Shown: one piece after another, positions 32,856 to 44,215 of the stretch | How the letters are laid out: each line of letters starts with the position of its first letter | How positions within the stretch are numbered: position 1 is the stretch's first letter | NCBI GenBank assembly: GCA_029204225.1 | Contig: CM055108.1 | Coordinates: 7,973,101 to 8,037,100, forward strand | Direction: 5' to 3' | DNA: 64,000 nucleotides | Source: Diphasiastrum complanatum | Taxonomy: Eukaryota; Streptophyta; Lycopodiopsida; Lycopodiales; Lycopodiaceae | Translations under genes and position numbers: made by a program | The notes under the pieces: model-generated | Seen by the model: only the letters and a program-made list of their open reading frames with translations | Told to the model about the DNA's origin: nothing | Database searches by the model: none

Positions 32856-33190
32856 TTGATGAGACATTGGCAAAGATCATTGATGATTTTGACATGACAG
32901 ATTGCAAGGGAGTAAATACTCCAATGGTTCCTGGCATAGTGCTGACAAATGAAGACTGCCCTAGAGACAATGCAGAACGACAAGCCATGCAGCACAAGCC
33001 TTACAGAAGACTTATCGGTTCTTTGATGTGCTTGGCAGACAATACAAGGCTAGACATTGCCTACGTAGTGTTCTGATTGAGCCAATTCAGCATCAATCCA
33101 GGTCTGACACACTGGAAAATTGCCAAGAGGATTCTGCTATACTTTCATAACACAAAAGACTATGGACTATGCTATTGAACGGGACTCTGC
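32856..33190 (+). pseudogene. Copia D fragment: RT thumb region
   Basis: The frame 32867-33073 reads KIIDDFDMTDCKGVNTPM, YRRLIGSLMCLADNTRLDIAYVVF, then a TGA, LSQFSINPGLTHWKIAKRIL and a second stop. The text matches the D element at 57390-57670. Only this part of RT is present. Confidence 0.85.
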
Positions 33191-33850
33191 GGCCATCAGA
33201 GCCTCTGTGACAAGTCCACAACAGCTACAGGTGAACACGCACTTCCTGCCATGCACACGATGATCCAAATGGGCGAAATGCGGCACCCCTTTGGACAAGA
33301 TCACCATCCAGAAATGCAATTGGCCAAGGATTCATTCAGAGCATGGTTGGAATACGGATGTAGACGCCCAAAGGGCTCCCACCCTATTTGCTAATAAATA
33401 TTTCAATTTCTCTGACCCAACGGTCCGCGCGCAACCACTTACGTCAGGTACTTAGAGCATTTAATGAGAATTGAAACCAAGTGGGACAATTTTCTCCCCT
33501 GTGATAGCCTGGTTTCGACAAATTTTTATGATTTTGGCTTTTAAACCGTCAATCTTAAGTCGTTTCTCTTTGTCGCAGTGCATAGCATACTCTGAAGCTA
33601 TATTTAGTGCTATAGGTGTCAAATATGTTTTAAGTGCTAAGGCATATTTAGTGCCTAGTTATATTGTTTGTCAAACACGTTTGCACTGGCTCCAGCTATG
33701 GCATTAGTCCGAAGGTAATTCATGGGCACCGATTGATATTTCTCCAAAGGCAGTCGTTAATATTGTTATGTCTAATATAATTAAAAGTTGTCTGCTTTAC
33801 AACTTTAAAGGCACATTCGTTCCTCAAGGCAATTCACTTTTGAACTCGAA
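33191..33850. other. no recognised gene
   Basis: Short frames only. The position between a Copia fragment and a chromodomain suggests the remains of a Gypsy pol 3' end, but no integrase motif is readable. Confidence 0.35.
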
Positions 33851-33994
33851 AGGATCTTGGATACAAGAACTAAACGATTGGAAAATTGTATAGTTACCGA
33901 GCATCTGGTTCGATGGAAGGGTCGCACAGACGATGATGATTCCTGGGAACATGAAGGTAGCCTGAAAAGGAACTTCCCTGGCTTTAAGTTATGA
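33851..33994 (+). pseudogene. Ty3/Gypsy chromodomain (chromovirus pol end)
   Basis: A 47-codon open stretch reads RILDTRTKRLENCIV, TEHLVRWKGRTDDDDSWEHEGSL and NFPGF, then TGA. The LVRWKG..DDDSWE core is the chromodomain signature, including the aromatic residues of the methyl-lysine cage (W of RWKG and W of SWE). In chromoviruses it sits at the integrase C-terminus and directs insertion to marked chromatin. The upstream integrase is lost. Confidence 0.8.
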
Positions 33995-34022
33995 GGTCAA
34001 AACTTGAATAAAGAGGGAATAA

Positions 34023-34145
34023 TGTCATGTCCACAACTGATCTTGAATTGATTATCCCCTTAAAGGTCAATAGGCCTACCTCGACCCGTAAGTTAATTAC
34101 GATTATGAGGGGTTTGGGGCCCTCTTGTGTATATGGTCATAAATA
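34023..34145 (+). repeat. start of a chromovirus LTR
   Basis: After a purine-rich aagagggaataa, the sequence begins TGTCATGTCC. The same ten bases start an inverted LTR at 37756. The downstream extent is not clear, since the two copies diverge quickly. Confidence 0.45.
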
Positions 34146-35174
34146 ACAACAAAACAACCAAGAATTGAAGGTACTTTGTCATTTGCAAATGATAACAGTC
34201 AACTTATGTTGATATTTGAAAGACAATTACTTTCACCCACTAAGAGCATTTTACACAACAAAAAACCAACATTTGATCTCTATTTCCATAGCCAAAAAAA
34301 TTTATAATTGCTTTGCCAAAAAGTACTCAATCAGAACAAGCTTTTTGAAGGCCTAAATTTTCAGCTTTTCAAAGGCTGAAAACATGCCTATCATCCCAAA
34401 AGCAAACGGAAGAAAAAGTATCAGCAAAACTTAATGCAAAAAGTGAATCAAAATCCTTCCTGAATCACCATTCAAGAGAATATAACAACCAACTGATTGC
34501 AAACTTGGTAGTGCACTTACCACACAATTGATTTCTCTTGACCTTGGAGTCAAATCTGACTACTATTAGACTCACTTCAAGGTTTCTAGTTCTACCATGT
34601 TATTTGAATTTAAGATTATCACATGATTTGAGATTCATATTGGGCTAGTTTCAAGTTTCATCACATCAGCTTATGATTGAGACTGGACACTTTCAAGGTA
34701 CCCCACTTGAGGAGCGGATTTGTCAGATGTTTGTTATCCAAGGTAGAGTCTAAGGAGCTATAACATGGGCTATAAATTTTGTACTATTGTCATATTGTCC
34801 TGTTTCAAGGGTCCAGCAATTTCGTAATACCCCTCAAACATTGTCACCCTTATATTATGCATGGATCCCAGGCTTCCTCTCACTCCCTCTTTAATATTAC
34901 GTTCCAAAAATAACACGACAACTCAAACTTTGTGCTTTGCCATTAAATTTTGCAAACAATGTCATACCAGCGAAATTATGTAGCTGGAACTTAATTGCTC
35001 CATATTGTCAAATATGTACAAGGTGGGCCTATCCCATGAAGATGCTGGAATGGTTACAAAATTGGACGACAACACACCGCAACATATAACTTCTTGACCT
35101 TTGGAGGTTTTCACCCTACAAAATAACCTCCACCCGTTGCTGGAGTTGCCACCACTCTCGTTCTACATGGTACT
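34146..35174. other. no recognised feature
   Basis: About 1 kb without a convincing gene, LTR end or repeat. Confidence 0.4.
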
Positions 35175-35913
35175 TTAAACGTGTATTTTCTTAATTTTAT
35201 TTATAAATTGGTTCAACGAAGATGGTATCTTAGATTGCAATTTTGTAGATATACTTCTTCCACTACTAGTGGCTATTCGGATCCAATCAAAAGCAAAAAT
35301 TTTATCTACAATTGTTGAGAATCTTCTCAACACCTCTTTACTGTATATCATTTGGAAGATCGTCATCCAAACATATCAAGAATCTCACAACATTTTTGCA
35401 GCAAGTTTCATGGACAAGTGAAGATACACCCTCTTCGATATTTTTTTCTTTATTTTTTTTCCCAGAATAAAGATTACCATCCGACAACTTTTTACATACA
35501 AGATTACAAATGACATCAGACACATAATAAAAAGACCTGAAGAATTGTATTGTCATTTGAACATCTTTCGGTTTCTTTGGTGCGCCTTCCGGTTCTTCGT
35601 ATGTAAGATGCCCTGCACAATAAGCTTTCATAACTCTTAAGAATTTATCGAAAGTCTTGTCAGATCACATGAGTATGAGAATGTATTACTCAAACTTCTG
35701 ATACAAAGATTTTAATGGCAATCTTCCATGAACCTCTTCGATGAGGTAGCTTCCAAGGATGCCACGCAATCCTTGATAGAATTGGGTCATTCGTTTGCCG
35801 GTGTCGTGATCCAATCTGACCCCTTTGATATATTGCGGATATTCTAACGAAAACCAAATATCTCGTGCACGTTCAATTACTTCCGCCATGTTGCTTCTTT
35901 TTCGTTTGCCCAC
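35175..35913 (-). pseudogene. unrecognised coding relic, minus strand
   Basis: From ATG 35913 one frame reads MGKRKRSNMAEVIERARDIW, YPQYIKGVRLDHDTGKRM and FYQGLRGILGSYLIEEV. It passes two stops (near 35686 and 35665) and stays in frame through KTFDKFLRVMKAYCAGHL, PKKPKDVQMTIQFF and CKNVVRFLICLDDDLP to 35338. A further short frame continues to 35175. The consistent frame over about 190 codons and the nature of the residues suggest a real former gene. I cannot name a family. It lies directly upstream of a plus-strand Copia D fragment. Confidence 0.5.
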
Positions 35914-35984
35914 AGTCTCCTAGTTTAACCGGTCGGATTCCACACTATAGCGTGACGTGGTTTTAAACATGCATATGTATACAT

Positions 35985-37140
35985 ATGCAAAGAGATTTTT
36001 GTGGATACTCTTTGGTAGCTTATTCTATTGTACAACTAGCGGGGCTATTTCAATGGTACAAGAAGAAAGATCAAGTCTTGAAATCCTTAGGATTCAAGCC
36101 ACTAATGGCTGATTCCAATGTCTATGTAAGAATTATAGATAGGAAGATCATCATTGTAGTTGTGTATGTGGACGACACTCTGATACTCTACAAGAGTGAG
36201 AAGCTTATTGCTGAAGTGAAGTATGATATCTCGAAACATTTTGAGATTGCAGATTTGGGAGAAGCTAGATGTTATCTTGGTTGACAGATTGACAGGGACT
36301 ATGATGGAGGTAAATTGTACCTTCATCAATCCAGATATACCCAGAAAATCTTAGAAGATTTTGGGATGTTGAATTGCAAAGGAGCGAATACTCCAATGCT
36401 TGCAAGAACAGTCTTGATGAATGAAAATTGTTCGAGGACTGAAGAAGAAAGAGAATTGATGCAGCTTATACCATACAGGAAGCTGATTGGATCGTTGATG
36501 TACTTTGCAGATAACACACACCTTGTCATTGCTTATGCTGTGTTCAAGATGAGACAATTCTGTACTAATCAAGGCTCGACTCATTGGAAGATTGCAAAAT
36601 GAATTTTGCGATATCTTCAATTTACAAAAGATTTTGGTTTGTGTTATTCTCGTGATGCAGGATTTTAGATGTTTTCCTACAGTGATGCTAGTTGGGCATC
36701 TCTCAAGGACGACTGCAAAAGTGTCTCGGGAGGATGCACCATCGCGTCAGGAGCAGCAATTCTTTGGGTCAGCAAGACCATTGTGGCTCAGTCATCTTGT
36801 GAAGCAGAGTACGTAGCAGCAGCAAAGATGGCCAATGAAATAATTTGGCTCAAACAGTTCCTTGACAAACTAGACGAAACGAGGAATGAACCTCTAGTTT
36901 TGCAGATGGACAACACATCTACAATACATCTGACAAAAGACCATGTGTTTCACTCAAGGACGAAACCCATTGCGATCAAGTACCACTTGATAAGAGATCT
37001 GATCGGGAAGAAGATGTTGCAAACTACTTTCATTGGAATGAAGGAGATGGTTGCTAACATTTTCACAAAGGCTCTAGACAAAGGTCTGTTTGAGAAACAG
37101 AGGAGCAGTCTTGGAGTCGTCAAGCTATCATGCTTTGAGA
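35985..37140 (+). pseudogene. Copia D fragment: RT and RNase H
   Basis: RT text starts at about 36050 (WYKKKDQVLKSLGF). It has an intact YVDD near 36165 (VVVYVDDTLIL), DLGEARCYLG, a TGA at 36282-36284, YTQKILEDFGMLNCKGAN, YRKLIGSLMYFAD and KMRQF. A TGA at 36600-36602 follows. RNase H then reads YSDASWASLKDDCKS, QSSCEAEYVAAAKM, LQMDNTSTIHL and HSRTKPIAIKYH, with the pol end FTKALDKGLFEKQR. The RNase H part is open for 183 codons. It belongs to the same family as 53284-59055. Confidence 0.88.
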
Positions 37141-37345
37141 GGGAGCTGAAGAAACAAAATGTTTCTATTGCCAAAGCTTTGCTAGCTTTCCACCCTGATT
37201 TTGACAGAAAAGACACATGAAATAAAAATGTTCGCGAACAATTTCTCGACACATGACACGAAATTGTTTCGCGACACAAAATTATTCGTGCTCCACAAAG
37301 GAGCAAGGAGGTCAGCCAAGTACCATGGGATACAAGTATTTGATC
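37141..37345 (+). repeat. Copia D 3' LTR remnant
   Basis: After the pol end, gagagggagctgaagaaac and the blocks acacgaaattgtttcgcgacacaaaa and ccaagtaccatgggatac match the D LTRs at 53820-53885 and 58735-58805. Most of the LTR between these blocks is deleted. Confidence 0.65.
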
Positions 37346-37756
37346 AAATATCATGACAATCAATCTCTAGTAGCTTCACCCCCAAGCCAAGGATTAGGAA
37401 GCATGAGAGTAGAGAGAGATCCTGGAAATGAATCCACCAAATGATGGTGTAGTAGGGCGAGTTTGGCCTCCTTATATAAGCTCTAAAACCTCATGTCCAT
37501 ATAGTAATGCAAGGTCCTAACTCCCCTATACATAGATTCTCTATACATAGACTGCTATTGATACTCTACACATGCATATATGGTCCCAAACCTTGTACTA
37601 ACTCCAATTAGTGTGTCTGGGCCTCACAAGGTTATTAATTACTTGCAGGTCACGTCCAGTATGATGTGGCATAACTAATAAGCTTGGTTCACTGGAGTAC
37701 CATGTATCCAAGTCTAGGACTATACTGAATCCTATGTTTAGGACATGGACATGACA
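37346..37756 (-). repeat. chromovirus-type LTR, minus orientation
   Basis: On the minus strand it starts TGTCATGTCCATGTCC after a purine tract at 37757-37770 (taaggggggaagaa). It has a TATA-like cttatataagg near 37485. Its start shares TGTCATGTCC with the plus-strand end at 34023. The right side (37757 onward) would then be internal sequence, but no pol can be read there. Confidence 0.55.
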
Positions 37757-38789
37757 TTCTTCCCCCCTTAATCTGGTTTTTTTTCAAAACAGGAAAGTAT
37801 TACAGGAAAAATTCCTTTAACTTTCAATATTAACCTTGAAAATCATTATCCTTAGTCTGACTTTCTTATCAAACAAGTACTCAGAGTTAAAACGGGTTTT
37901 TCAACCGTTAACCTCTTCCATGGAGTACAAACTCAGGTTTGGGAAGTTCACTAAGTGATAAATTTTCTCATCTGGGTTTCACTCTCTATTAATTAGTAAC
38001 ATCACCTTCATGTAAAACACTTACATGAAACACTAAGTGACGTACTACTTAACTTAGGAGATTAAAGTTTAAAAAAATTAACAATTAAAGTATGAAATTA
38101 TCCACAAACTCTAGCAGACAATTCATAAAGGCTTTCAAGTACAAATATACTTAGAATTCACCATTCTAAGATATAATAATTCATTCAACTAGAATCTCTA
38201 GGAAAATCATTAAGATATAAAATGATTAAATCTCAACTTTGAGTATACTAAATACTCCCTTGAGTTAGTTTCCCCTGTTTCTAGCATCATATGCAAGAAA
38301 ATAACAATTATTCATCTTAATAGATATGTCTATCTCTTATGATAACTGGAGATCCAATCAAAGAACTCTACTCAAACATCTATAGACCATAATTTGTAGT
38401 AGAATACTATCCACTAGAAGCCAAATTCAAATAAAATGAGACTATTTGTTGTCTCATTTATTCCACCTCAATTTTAAAACTATATGACTATGCCTTGTAA
38501 AACTCCAAGAATGTGTCGAATGATAGTGTTCTTTTGATCCTAATCCAATCTCTACTTGTTGTATATCTACAATGTATTCTCCTAAGCCTATTCAGTTGTG
38601 TTTAACATGCAAACTCCAAAAGCCATCCATTTTTGAAATTTTCGTTGAGCCCAAAACTCTAGGTGGCAGTCCATCATTTAGCTTATTAAGTATTGGGCTT
38701 ATGAGGAATATCAAGTCTAGCCAAACATTGCACAAAGATAACACAAATGAAAATTTCAAAACAATGTTGCAAACAAAGTGACGACGTGA
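37757..38789. other. no recognised gene
   Basis: AT-rich, with short frames only. If the LTR call at 37346-37756 is right, this is the decayed 3' internal region of a minus-strand element. Confidence 0.35.
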
Positions 38790-39085
38790 TTCTATTTATT
38801 GACAATTTTTGACACAGTATCCATGGTAAAAAGTCTCCACAGAAACTCTGTAGAAACTAACTTCAGTTCAGATACATCTTTCTCATTTGTATCTTTTCAG
38901 CAGCTCACGAGCATGTTCCATATTTGCTTCCTCGCTTGCTTTGGACCCAATAAATCCAGTACATTAAGCCAATGCCATTGCTTGTCCTCTTGTAGGAACT
39001 CTTCCTTCAATGGCCCATTGTTCCAAGTGTAGAATCTGCTCCATAGTCAGTTGTGCGAAAATGGAATTTCTTTCATCGAAGCCCT
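38790..39085 (-). pseudogene. unrecognised coding relic, minus strand
   Basis: From about 39085 the minus strand reads FDERNSIFAQLTMEQILH, LEQWAIEGRVPTRGQAMALA, a stop, then CTGFIGSKASEEANMEHARE and LLKRYK. The residue pattern looks like real protein, partly helical, with two or three stops. The family is not recognised. It may be a gag or a captured exon. Confidence 0.4.
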
Positions 39086-40589
39086 ATGATGCCACAAAAT
39101 TGTTAAATATTATATATCAACCTAAATATGGCATGATATACTCGAAAATGAAGATATGAGCTGGATAAATATAAAACACGAAGAGGCCTCCTAAGTCATT
39201 TTTCGAGAATATATCTCCTAGAGACTTGCCTTGTATTTAAGGGTGAGACCTTTAAAAGCGAAATGCTACCTTGAATAGCCTTTATTAGGTCATCCACGCG
39301 AAACGACTAAATATGAATCGACATATTAAACTAGAGTAATTTTAACTCTCAATTAAATATACCTCTTATGGTATAATTGAACATACATTCAACCTAATTG
39401 TTAACTAGACCTTTTCACGGGAGCGACGCACCTGTAGTCTTAGAGGTGTGTTTGTGCGTTCTGTAGAACATATATTGATCACATGCTTCAGTCTCGATCA
39501 TCGAGAGAGAAGAGTTTATGTATTTGTGAGAGGTTGAAGAAGTGAATAGAGTGTTGAGGATTATTCTCTCTTATCTCTGTTCACCGCACTGTTGAGTGTG
39601 AGTGTTAGTCGATATTTTCGTACGAAAAATTGGGCTATTTTTAGAGCGATTTTCACAATTTTGCATAAAAACTGGCATGTAAAACCAGGCTATTACTGGT
39701 AAAATCGGCACACAGTTGCCCGTAGAAATGGGTCTCAGCCCACCGCTAAGTGACTAGACACAGTTTAGAAAGTGACCTTCGGAAAAATCGTCAAAAATAT
39801 TTCACGGAAAATTTTTGTACAGACCGAGTCAAAAATACCGGTCCACATAGGAAGGGGTCCCAACCCGCCCAAAATGTGGCTAGAGCAAATTTTGAGGCCT
39901 TAGAAATGGCCCATAGAATAGTTTACGGCCTTAGAATTGGCCCGATTATACTAGCCAACATGGCCGAGCAAATTTTCAATGTACTTTGTTACTTTTATTA
40001 AGGAAAAATTGCCTACTGTGTTTTTTCAGGGGACTGGTTGTCTTGAAGAAACCCCAAGTCATGAGTGTTTGCCAGTAACGACACCCAGGAAAAACTGACA
40101 AAATCAGCTCGCAACAAACGGTCGAAAATTATGGGATAGGGTCAAAGAAACTGTAACAAAAAATATAGGCAAGTTCCAGTACAAATCGAAGCAGCACACT
40201 GATAGGAAAAATCACCTCGATAGCTTAAGCCATGGGCCACAGACACGCAAAGGGAAAATGCAAGTGGAGGCCAAAAGTGCATAATAATAAACATCCTACC
40301 TAAAAGTGGTAGGGGTTGACCACAATTAACAAAGAGGATTAGGCAATTAAGAAATACAACCAAGTAAAGTACTTGCCATTTACACCACCAACAAGTGCAA
40401 AAGAGGAAATTGGCTCACACAAGTGGTACCCCAATACTAGCGACCCAAAACATCTTTTCAAAACAAAGAGGGTACCACTTCAAGTCCAATCCCAAGTTAA
40501 AGAGCCAGGTACAAAATGGAACACATGTCATGAAGGCCTTGAAGAATGAAAGTATGGCATTTTGAAGGGGAAGGTATGAGAGATCCTTG
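39086..40589. other. no recognised gene; LTR/leader-like sequence
   Basis: No coding frame above background. The stretch 39600-40000 has repeated motifs of the kind ggtctcagcccaccg / ggtcccaacccgccc and tttcacggaaaattt, as in untranslated leaders of plant LTR elements. No clear LTR boundary is seen. Confidence 0.35.
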
Positions 40590-40725
40590 GCCTCTTTTTG
40601 CATTCACGTGAGAGAATGTACAAATTCACGTGAGAGAATGGACAAATGTGAAGGGATGAAGGAGTGGACTCTTTTTGCATTCACGAGAGAGAATGGACAA
40701 ATGTGAAGGGATGAAGGAGTGAGAT
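40590..40725. repeat. short tandem duplication
   Basis: The unit 'ctctttttgcattcacg..gagagaatggacaaatgtgaagggatgaaggagtg' occurs at about 40591-40655 and again at 40670-40721. An extra ttcacgtgagagaatg copy lies at 40603-40640. Confidence 0.8.
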
Positions 40726-41571
40726 GAGGAAAGGATTTTGCTTTGTATGTTGAGTGAGAGAATGAACGTGGAAGGGTGAGAGTAAAAAGATGGTGAGAAG
40801 ATTGGTGGTAGGTATGGTGAGTGAGAGAATAGGTTGTTGATATGGTTGAAAGAGGGGCGTTGCAAGGTGGGTTAATCCGATGTTGTTAAGTATAATAATG
40901 CTATTCATGTTCTGTGTGTTCTGTCGTTATGTGTACAAAGGAAACCTTGCATTACGAGGGGTGATAGGAGTGAAGGTGCGGAGCTCCCTGGTTCTTGATG
41001 TAAGAAGAGAAGAGATGTGTATATCGTGGTAGCTGCAGTTTCATCTTCATGAGGGAAGTGCACGAAGACACGATTGTTCAGTGAGTCATTGAGTTGGGAA
41101 GGAGGACCTCTGCTGAGCCACTAAACCTCTGCTGAAACAACGGGAGCCAAGCTGTCCGATAATGGTGGGTACCCGCGTAACCATCTACCCATCTCAGAAA
41201 CGGATTTGAACGAAGTGATCAGATTCCGAGGAGTGCTACCTTCAGCTCGCCGTGATGTGGCTAATTGGGCTAGATGGATCGTTCTGCACCTGTTGAACGG
41301 AACCTTTTAGTTGGATTGAAAGCTTGCTACACTGATGTTGCCGGTCTTTGCTAGGCCTGCGCTCTAATCGATCCATCCTGTCTGTGGAGCGCACCTCCTG
41401 TACTGCTACTTGCCCACGTTAGACCCGCATTGGATCCCAATTTGAGGGATGGAGCTTGACGCTGCCATTACATTTGTCACATTCACAAGAAGTATGCCTA
41501 CATATCGATCTGTCACATATCACAGTTGCAGACTATGCATCGCTGAGTGTGAATAACTTACTGAAAGTCAC
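40726..41571. other. GC-richer unassigned sequence inside a non-autonomous element
   Basis: From about 40930 the GC content rises above that of neighbouring DNA, and the sequence reads more like gene-derived DNA. No domain is recognised. It precedes the C-type polypurine tract and LTR at 41884. Confidence 0.35.
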
Positions 41572-41718
41572 TTACCCTTCATCGTTGGGCAGTAGACATT
41601 TCCATGGAGAGGACATCGCATGGTGCTCTACAGTTGCTGTTGATCTCATTCCAGGGCTACGCTGGCCCTCAAACCCCTCATTCTTGTTGAAATCGTCTAC
41701 ATGGAAGCACCTGCTTGT
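41572..41718 (-). pseudogene. possible captured exon
   Basis: On the minus strand a 49-codon open stretch reads CFHVDDFNKNEGFEG, GMRSTATVEHHAM and WKCLLPNDEG. It ends at a strong donor GTAAGTGA (41571 downward) and starts after an acceptor-like accacaagcag. It lies inside an element with a Copia C polypurine tract and LTR. It may be a host gene exon carried by that element. The plus strand is also open here, so the call is weak. Confidence 0.3.
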
Positions 41719-41883
41719 GGTCAGTATTTCATGCACCTGATCTCTACCTGGGAAAGCCCATTCTAGAGCTGCGATTGAACATACCAGCCATGCCAGCAGG
41801 GTGTATCGGATGTTGATGGCCGCTTATATCTAAATCCTGTGGCGCGAGGCTGGCCAGAGAATTCCTACGTTCGAGGATTCAGA

Positions 41884-41894
41884 TTAAGGGGGAG
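41884..41894 (+). promoter_or_regulatory. polypurine tract before C-type LTR
   Basis: TTAAGGGGGAG precedes the TGTTGGATTATTCTCC start of the LTR. The upstream ggattcagattaagg matches the pol end of Copia C. Confidence 0.7.
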
Positions 41895-42780
41895 TGTTGG
41901 ATTATTCTCCTTCTACCAATCGATCGATTTTAATTTTCATCCATTGTTTAATCCAGTTCTGCAGATTTTCTCATGTCTTTACACAGTCTATAGAATTAGA
42001 CGGAGTTTATGACAATGTTGAATTTTTTGCCTGACAAAAATCTTGTGAAAAAACACAATGTCGCATTTTTCGCTTTTCAGAAGGACCTCAAATGTTAAGG
42101 AAATGACTCTGGCAAAGTGTGGGGCAACCCTAAATGAAATTTAAGGGCACCTCCTCCTTTTTCGCATTTTTTCGCGAAAAACCCGACAGTGTCGCTTGTG
42201 GTTGTTTTAGTTCATTACTGCAGAGCTACAATTTTGGTTCATTTATGCAAACAGAACGTTTACAGCCAATTTCACCACTTATCAACAATCAATAACAATG
42301 ACCGGATGGATGCCAGCTGATCACCAGCCAACTGGTGATCGCATTTGACGACTTAATTTCTTAGTATAAATAGATGTTCATATTCATACAATTTTATGAT
42401 TATCAAGATTATCAGAAGCATTTTGAATAGTTAGCTCTTTCTCTCTCTCTCTCTCTCTCTCAATCCTGCGAGCTTGAACACTCTTGAGCATTCTAGCTCA
42501 CTTCTTAGAGTTGTTCTAGAGATTGCTATTGTGCTATTGTTTATCAAAATTGAGCTTAATTCAGACTTTCATTTTAGCCACTCAAAGATAGCATAGAGTA
42601 CGCGGCTTCGATCTGCAACTTATTGTACTCATTTTTTACATTTTCATACTCAATCAATATTATCCTTCATTGCGTTCAGTTTTCGTCTCAAAATGTATGC
42701 ATTTCTATTTTTCTTCGCGACTAATTTGTGAACAATTCGTGACTAATTATTTGTCTGACAATTTTTTATGCTTAATTGTT
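41895..42780 (+). repeat. Copia C-type 3' LTR, plus orientation
   Basis: It is homologous to 13647-14418 in the opposite orientation: the tgttgRattattctcc start, tagtataaatag (TATA-like), the (CT)n run, gcttgaacactcttgagca, gagattgctattg, and tatttgtctgaYaatt near the end. The outer end is approximate. No Copia pol precedes it, so the carrier element was non-autonomous or swapped its interior. Confidence 0.7.
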
Positions 42781-43522
42781 TGGCTACGTAATCACTGTAG
42801 TACTGGCGATTTTAAAGTTAGTTACTATAAGTTCAAACGTGATTTTTATCACTATTGTCTTGTTTGAAATTGATAGGCGTAGTCATGCATTGGAAAGACG
42901 AAGATAGTTTATTCCGCCATGCACAAAAAGTTTTCTTTCTAGACGCTTGAATTATTTTCATTCGTTTTTTCTTTTTGAGTTCGTTTCTTTTCGAACTAGA
43001 CCTATCTTCTGCACACCAGTTTCTGACAATGTCAGTTTTACAGGTTTGATAGGATGTCAGCCTAGCTAGATGGAGGATGTAAGTCTCATGATGGCAGTGG
43101 GATTTCCTTAGTTTGAGCCATGTCGCTCATGTGGTCCACTTGTGTTCAAGTCGAGAGTCAGTTGGTTGAGAGTGTGGTAGACTCTCTATATGAGCATTGT
43201 GTTTGCATGATACTTTGTGTGCCAAACTTGGTTTTGTTATGCTATACTCAAGGGGATGTCTCGGGTTTTTCAGTTATTTAGGCCATATTGGGCCTTGTTT
43301 TAGTTTGGCCAATTTTAGGACACCTATCCTTTCATGCAATTAGTGTGTTTCACTATATGTACAGTTTTCTCTTTGTTATACAAAGCTTTTGTTGTGCCAT
43401 CTTTGAGAGCTTGTGAGGAGTGTCTATGATGATTGATTGATGTGATCTGCATACTGCACTAGATCCTAATAGGATTTTAATAGCATTGTTATAGGAGGAA
43501 ACAAGTATCATTTGATGAGACT
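42781..43522. other. no recognised feature
   Basis: AT-rich sequence after the LTR, with no gene or repeat that I can support. Confidence 0.4.
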
Positions 43523-43933
43523 TTGAATAAGTGCTTTACATATTACGCTTACAATTCTACAAAATTTTCATCCAAGAAAACAATGACCAAACGTGTTTCA
43601 AACAAAAACAACATCCAAAAAACATCGACAACACCGATATACGATTCAGATGTTTTAACATGTGTGGAGGATGCGACTGATTGTAACATGTCAGGATCGA
43701 CATATAACTCAGATATCCTAACAAGTGTGGAAGATGTGGTTGATCATAATATGTCAAGATCAGCGTATAACTCAGATATTCCAATAGGTGTAGAAGATGC
43801 AGCTGATCATAATATATCAAGATCAGCGTATGACTCAAATATCCTAACAAGTGTGGAGGATGTCGAGGAAACATTTGAGAGCAATAGAAATAAAAAACAA
43901 ACTTGTGATCATGATTGTCAAATCAACAAATGA
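43523..43933 (+). CDS. open frame with 21-residue tandem repeats
   Basis: A 136-codon open frame contains nearly four copies of a 21-residue (63-base) repeat with the core Y.SDILTSVEDV.DHNMSRS, between about 43637 and 43870. Acidic VED and DHN motifs alternate with Ser/Arg. A basic N-terminal part (KKTMTKRVSNKNN) precedes it and a Cys/His end follows. It lies 0.8 kb upstream of a CACTA transposase relic in the same orientation, so it may be part of that element. No family is recognised. Confidence 0.45.
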   Translation: MNKCFTYYAYNSTKFSSKKTMTKRVSNKNNIQKTSTTPIYDSDVLTCVEDATDCNMSGSTYNSDILTSVEDVVDHNMSRSAYNSDIPIGVEDAADHNISRSAYDSNILTSVEDVEETFESNRNKKQTCDHDCQINK

Positions 43934-43993
43934 ACTAAAGTTGCACACGTGCATCCATTTTGAAAAGTACAAATGCACTCACACAACGCAATT

Positions 43994-43995
<2 letters not shown>

Positions 43996-44091
<96 letters not shown>
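43996..44091. repeat. (GA)n microsatellite
   Basis: About 95 bases of almost uninterrupted GA. It abuts A-type LTR sequence whose homologue at 18901-18920 has a short (CT)n in the matching place, so this is an expansion of that run. Confidence 0.95.
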
Positions 44092-44215
44092 ACGTCTTAT
44101 CTTCTCACGAGCTACAACCTTCTATAGTAGGTCCAAACCTAGGTTCAAACTTTGGTTTCCCTCCATTATAAAAACCCTACTATTTTGGTGACTATATTCA
44201 CTGTATCTAACAGGG
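44092..44215 (-). repeat. Copia A-type LTR fragment, minus orientation
   Basis: The block ggtttccctccattataaaaaccctactattttggtga matches 13497-13540 in the same orientation. Only the middle of the LTR is present. Confidence 0.65.
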
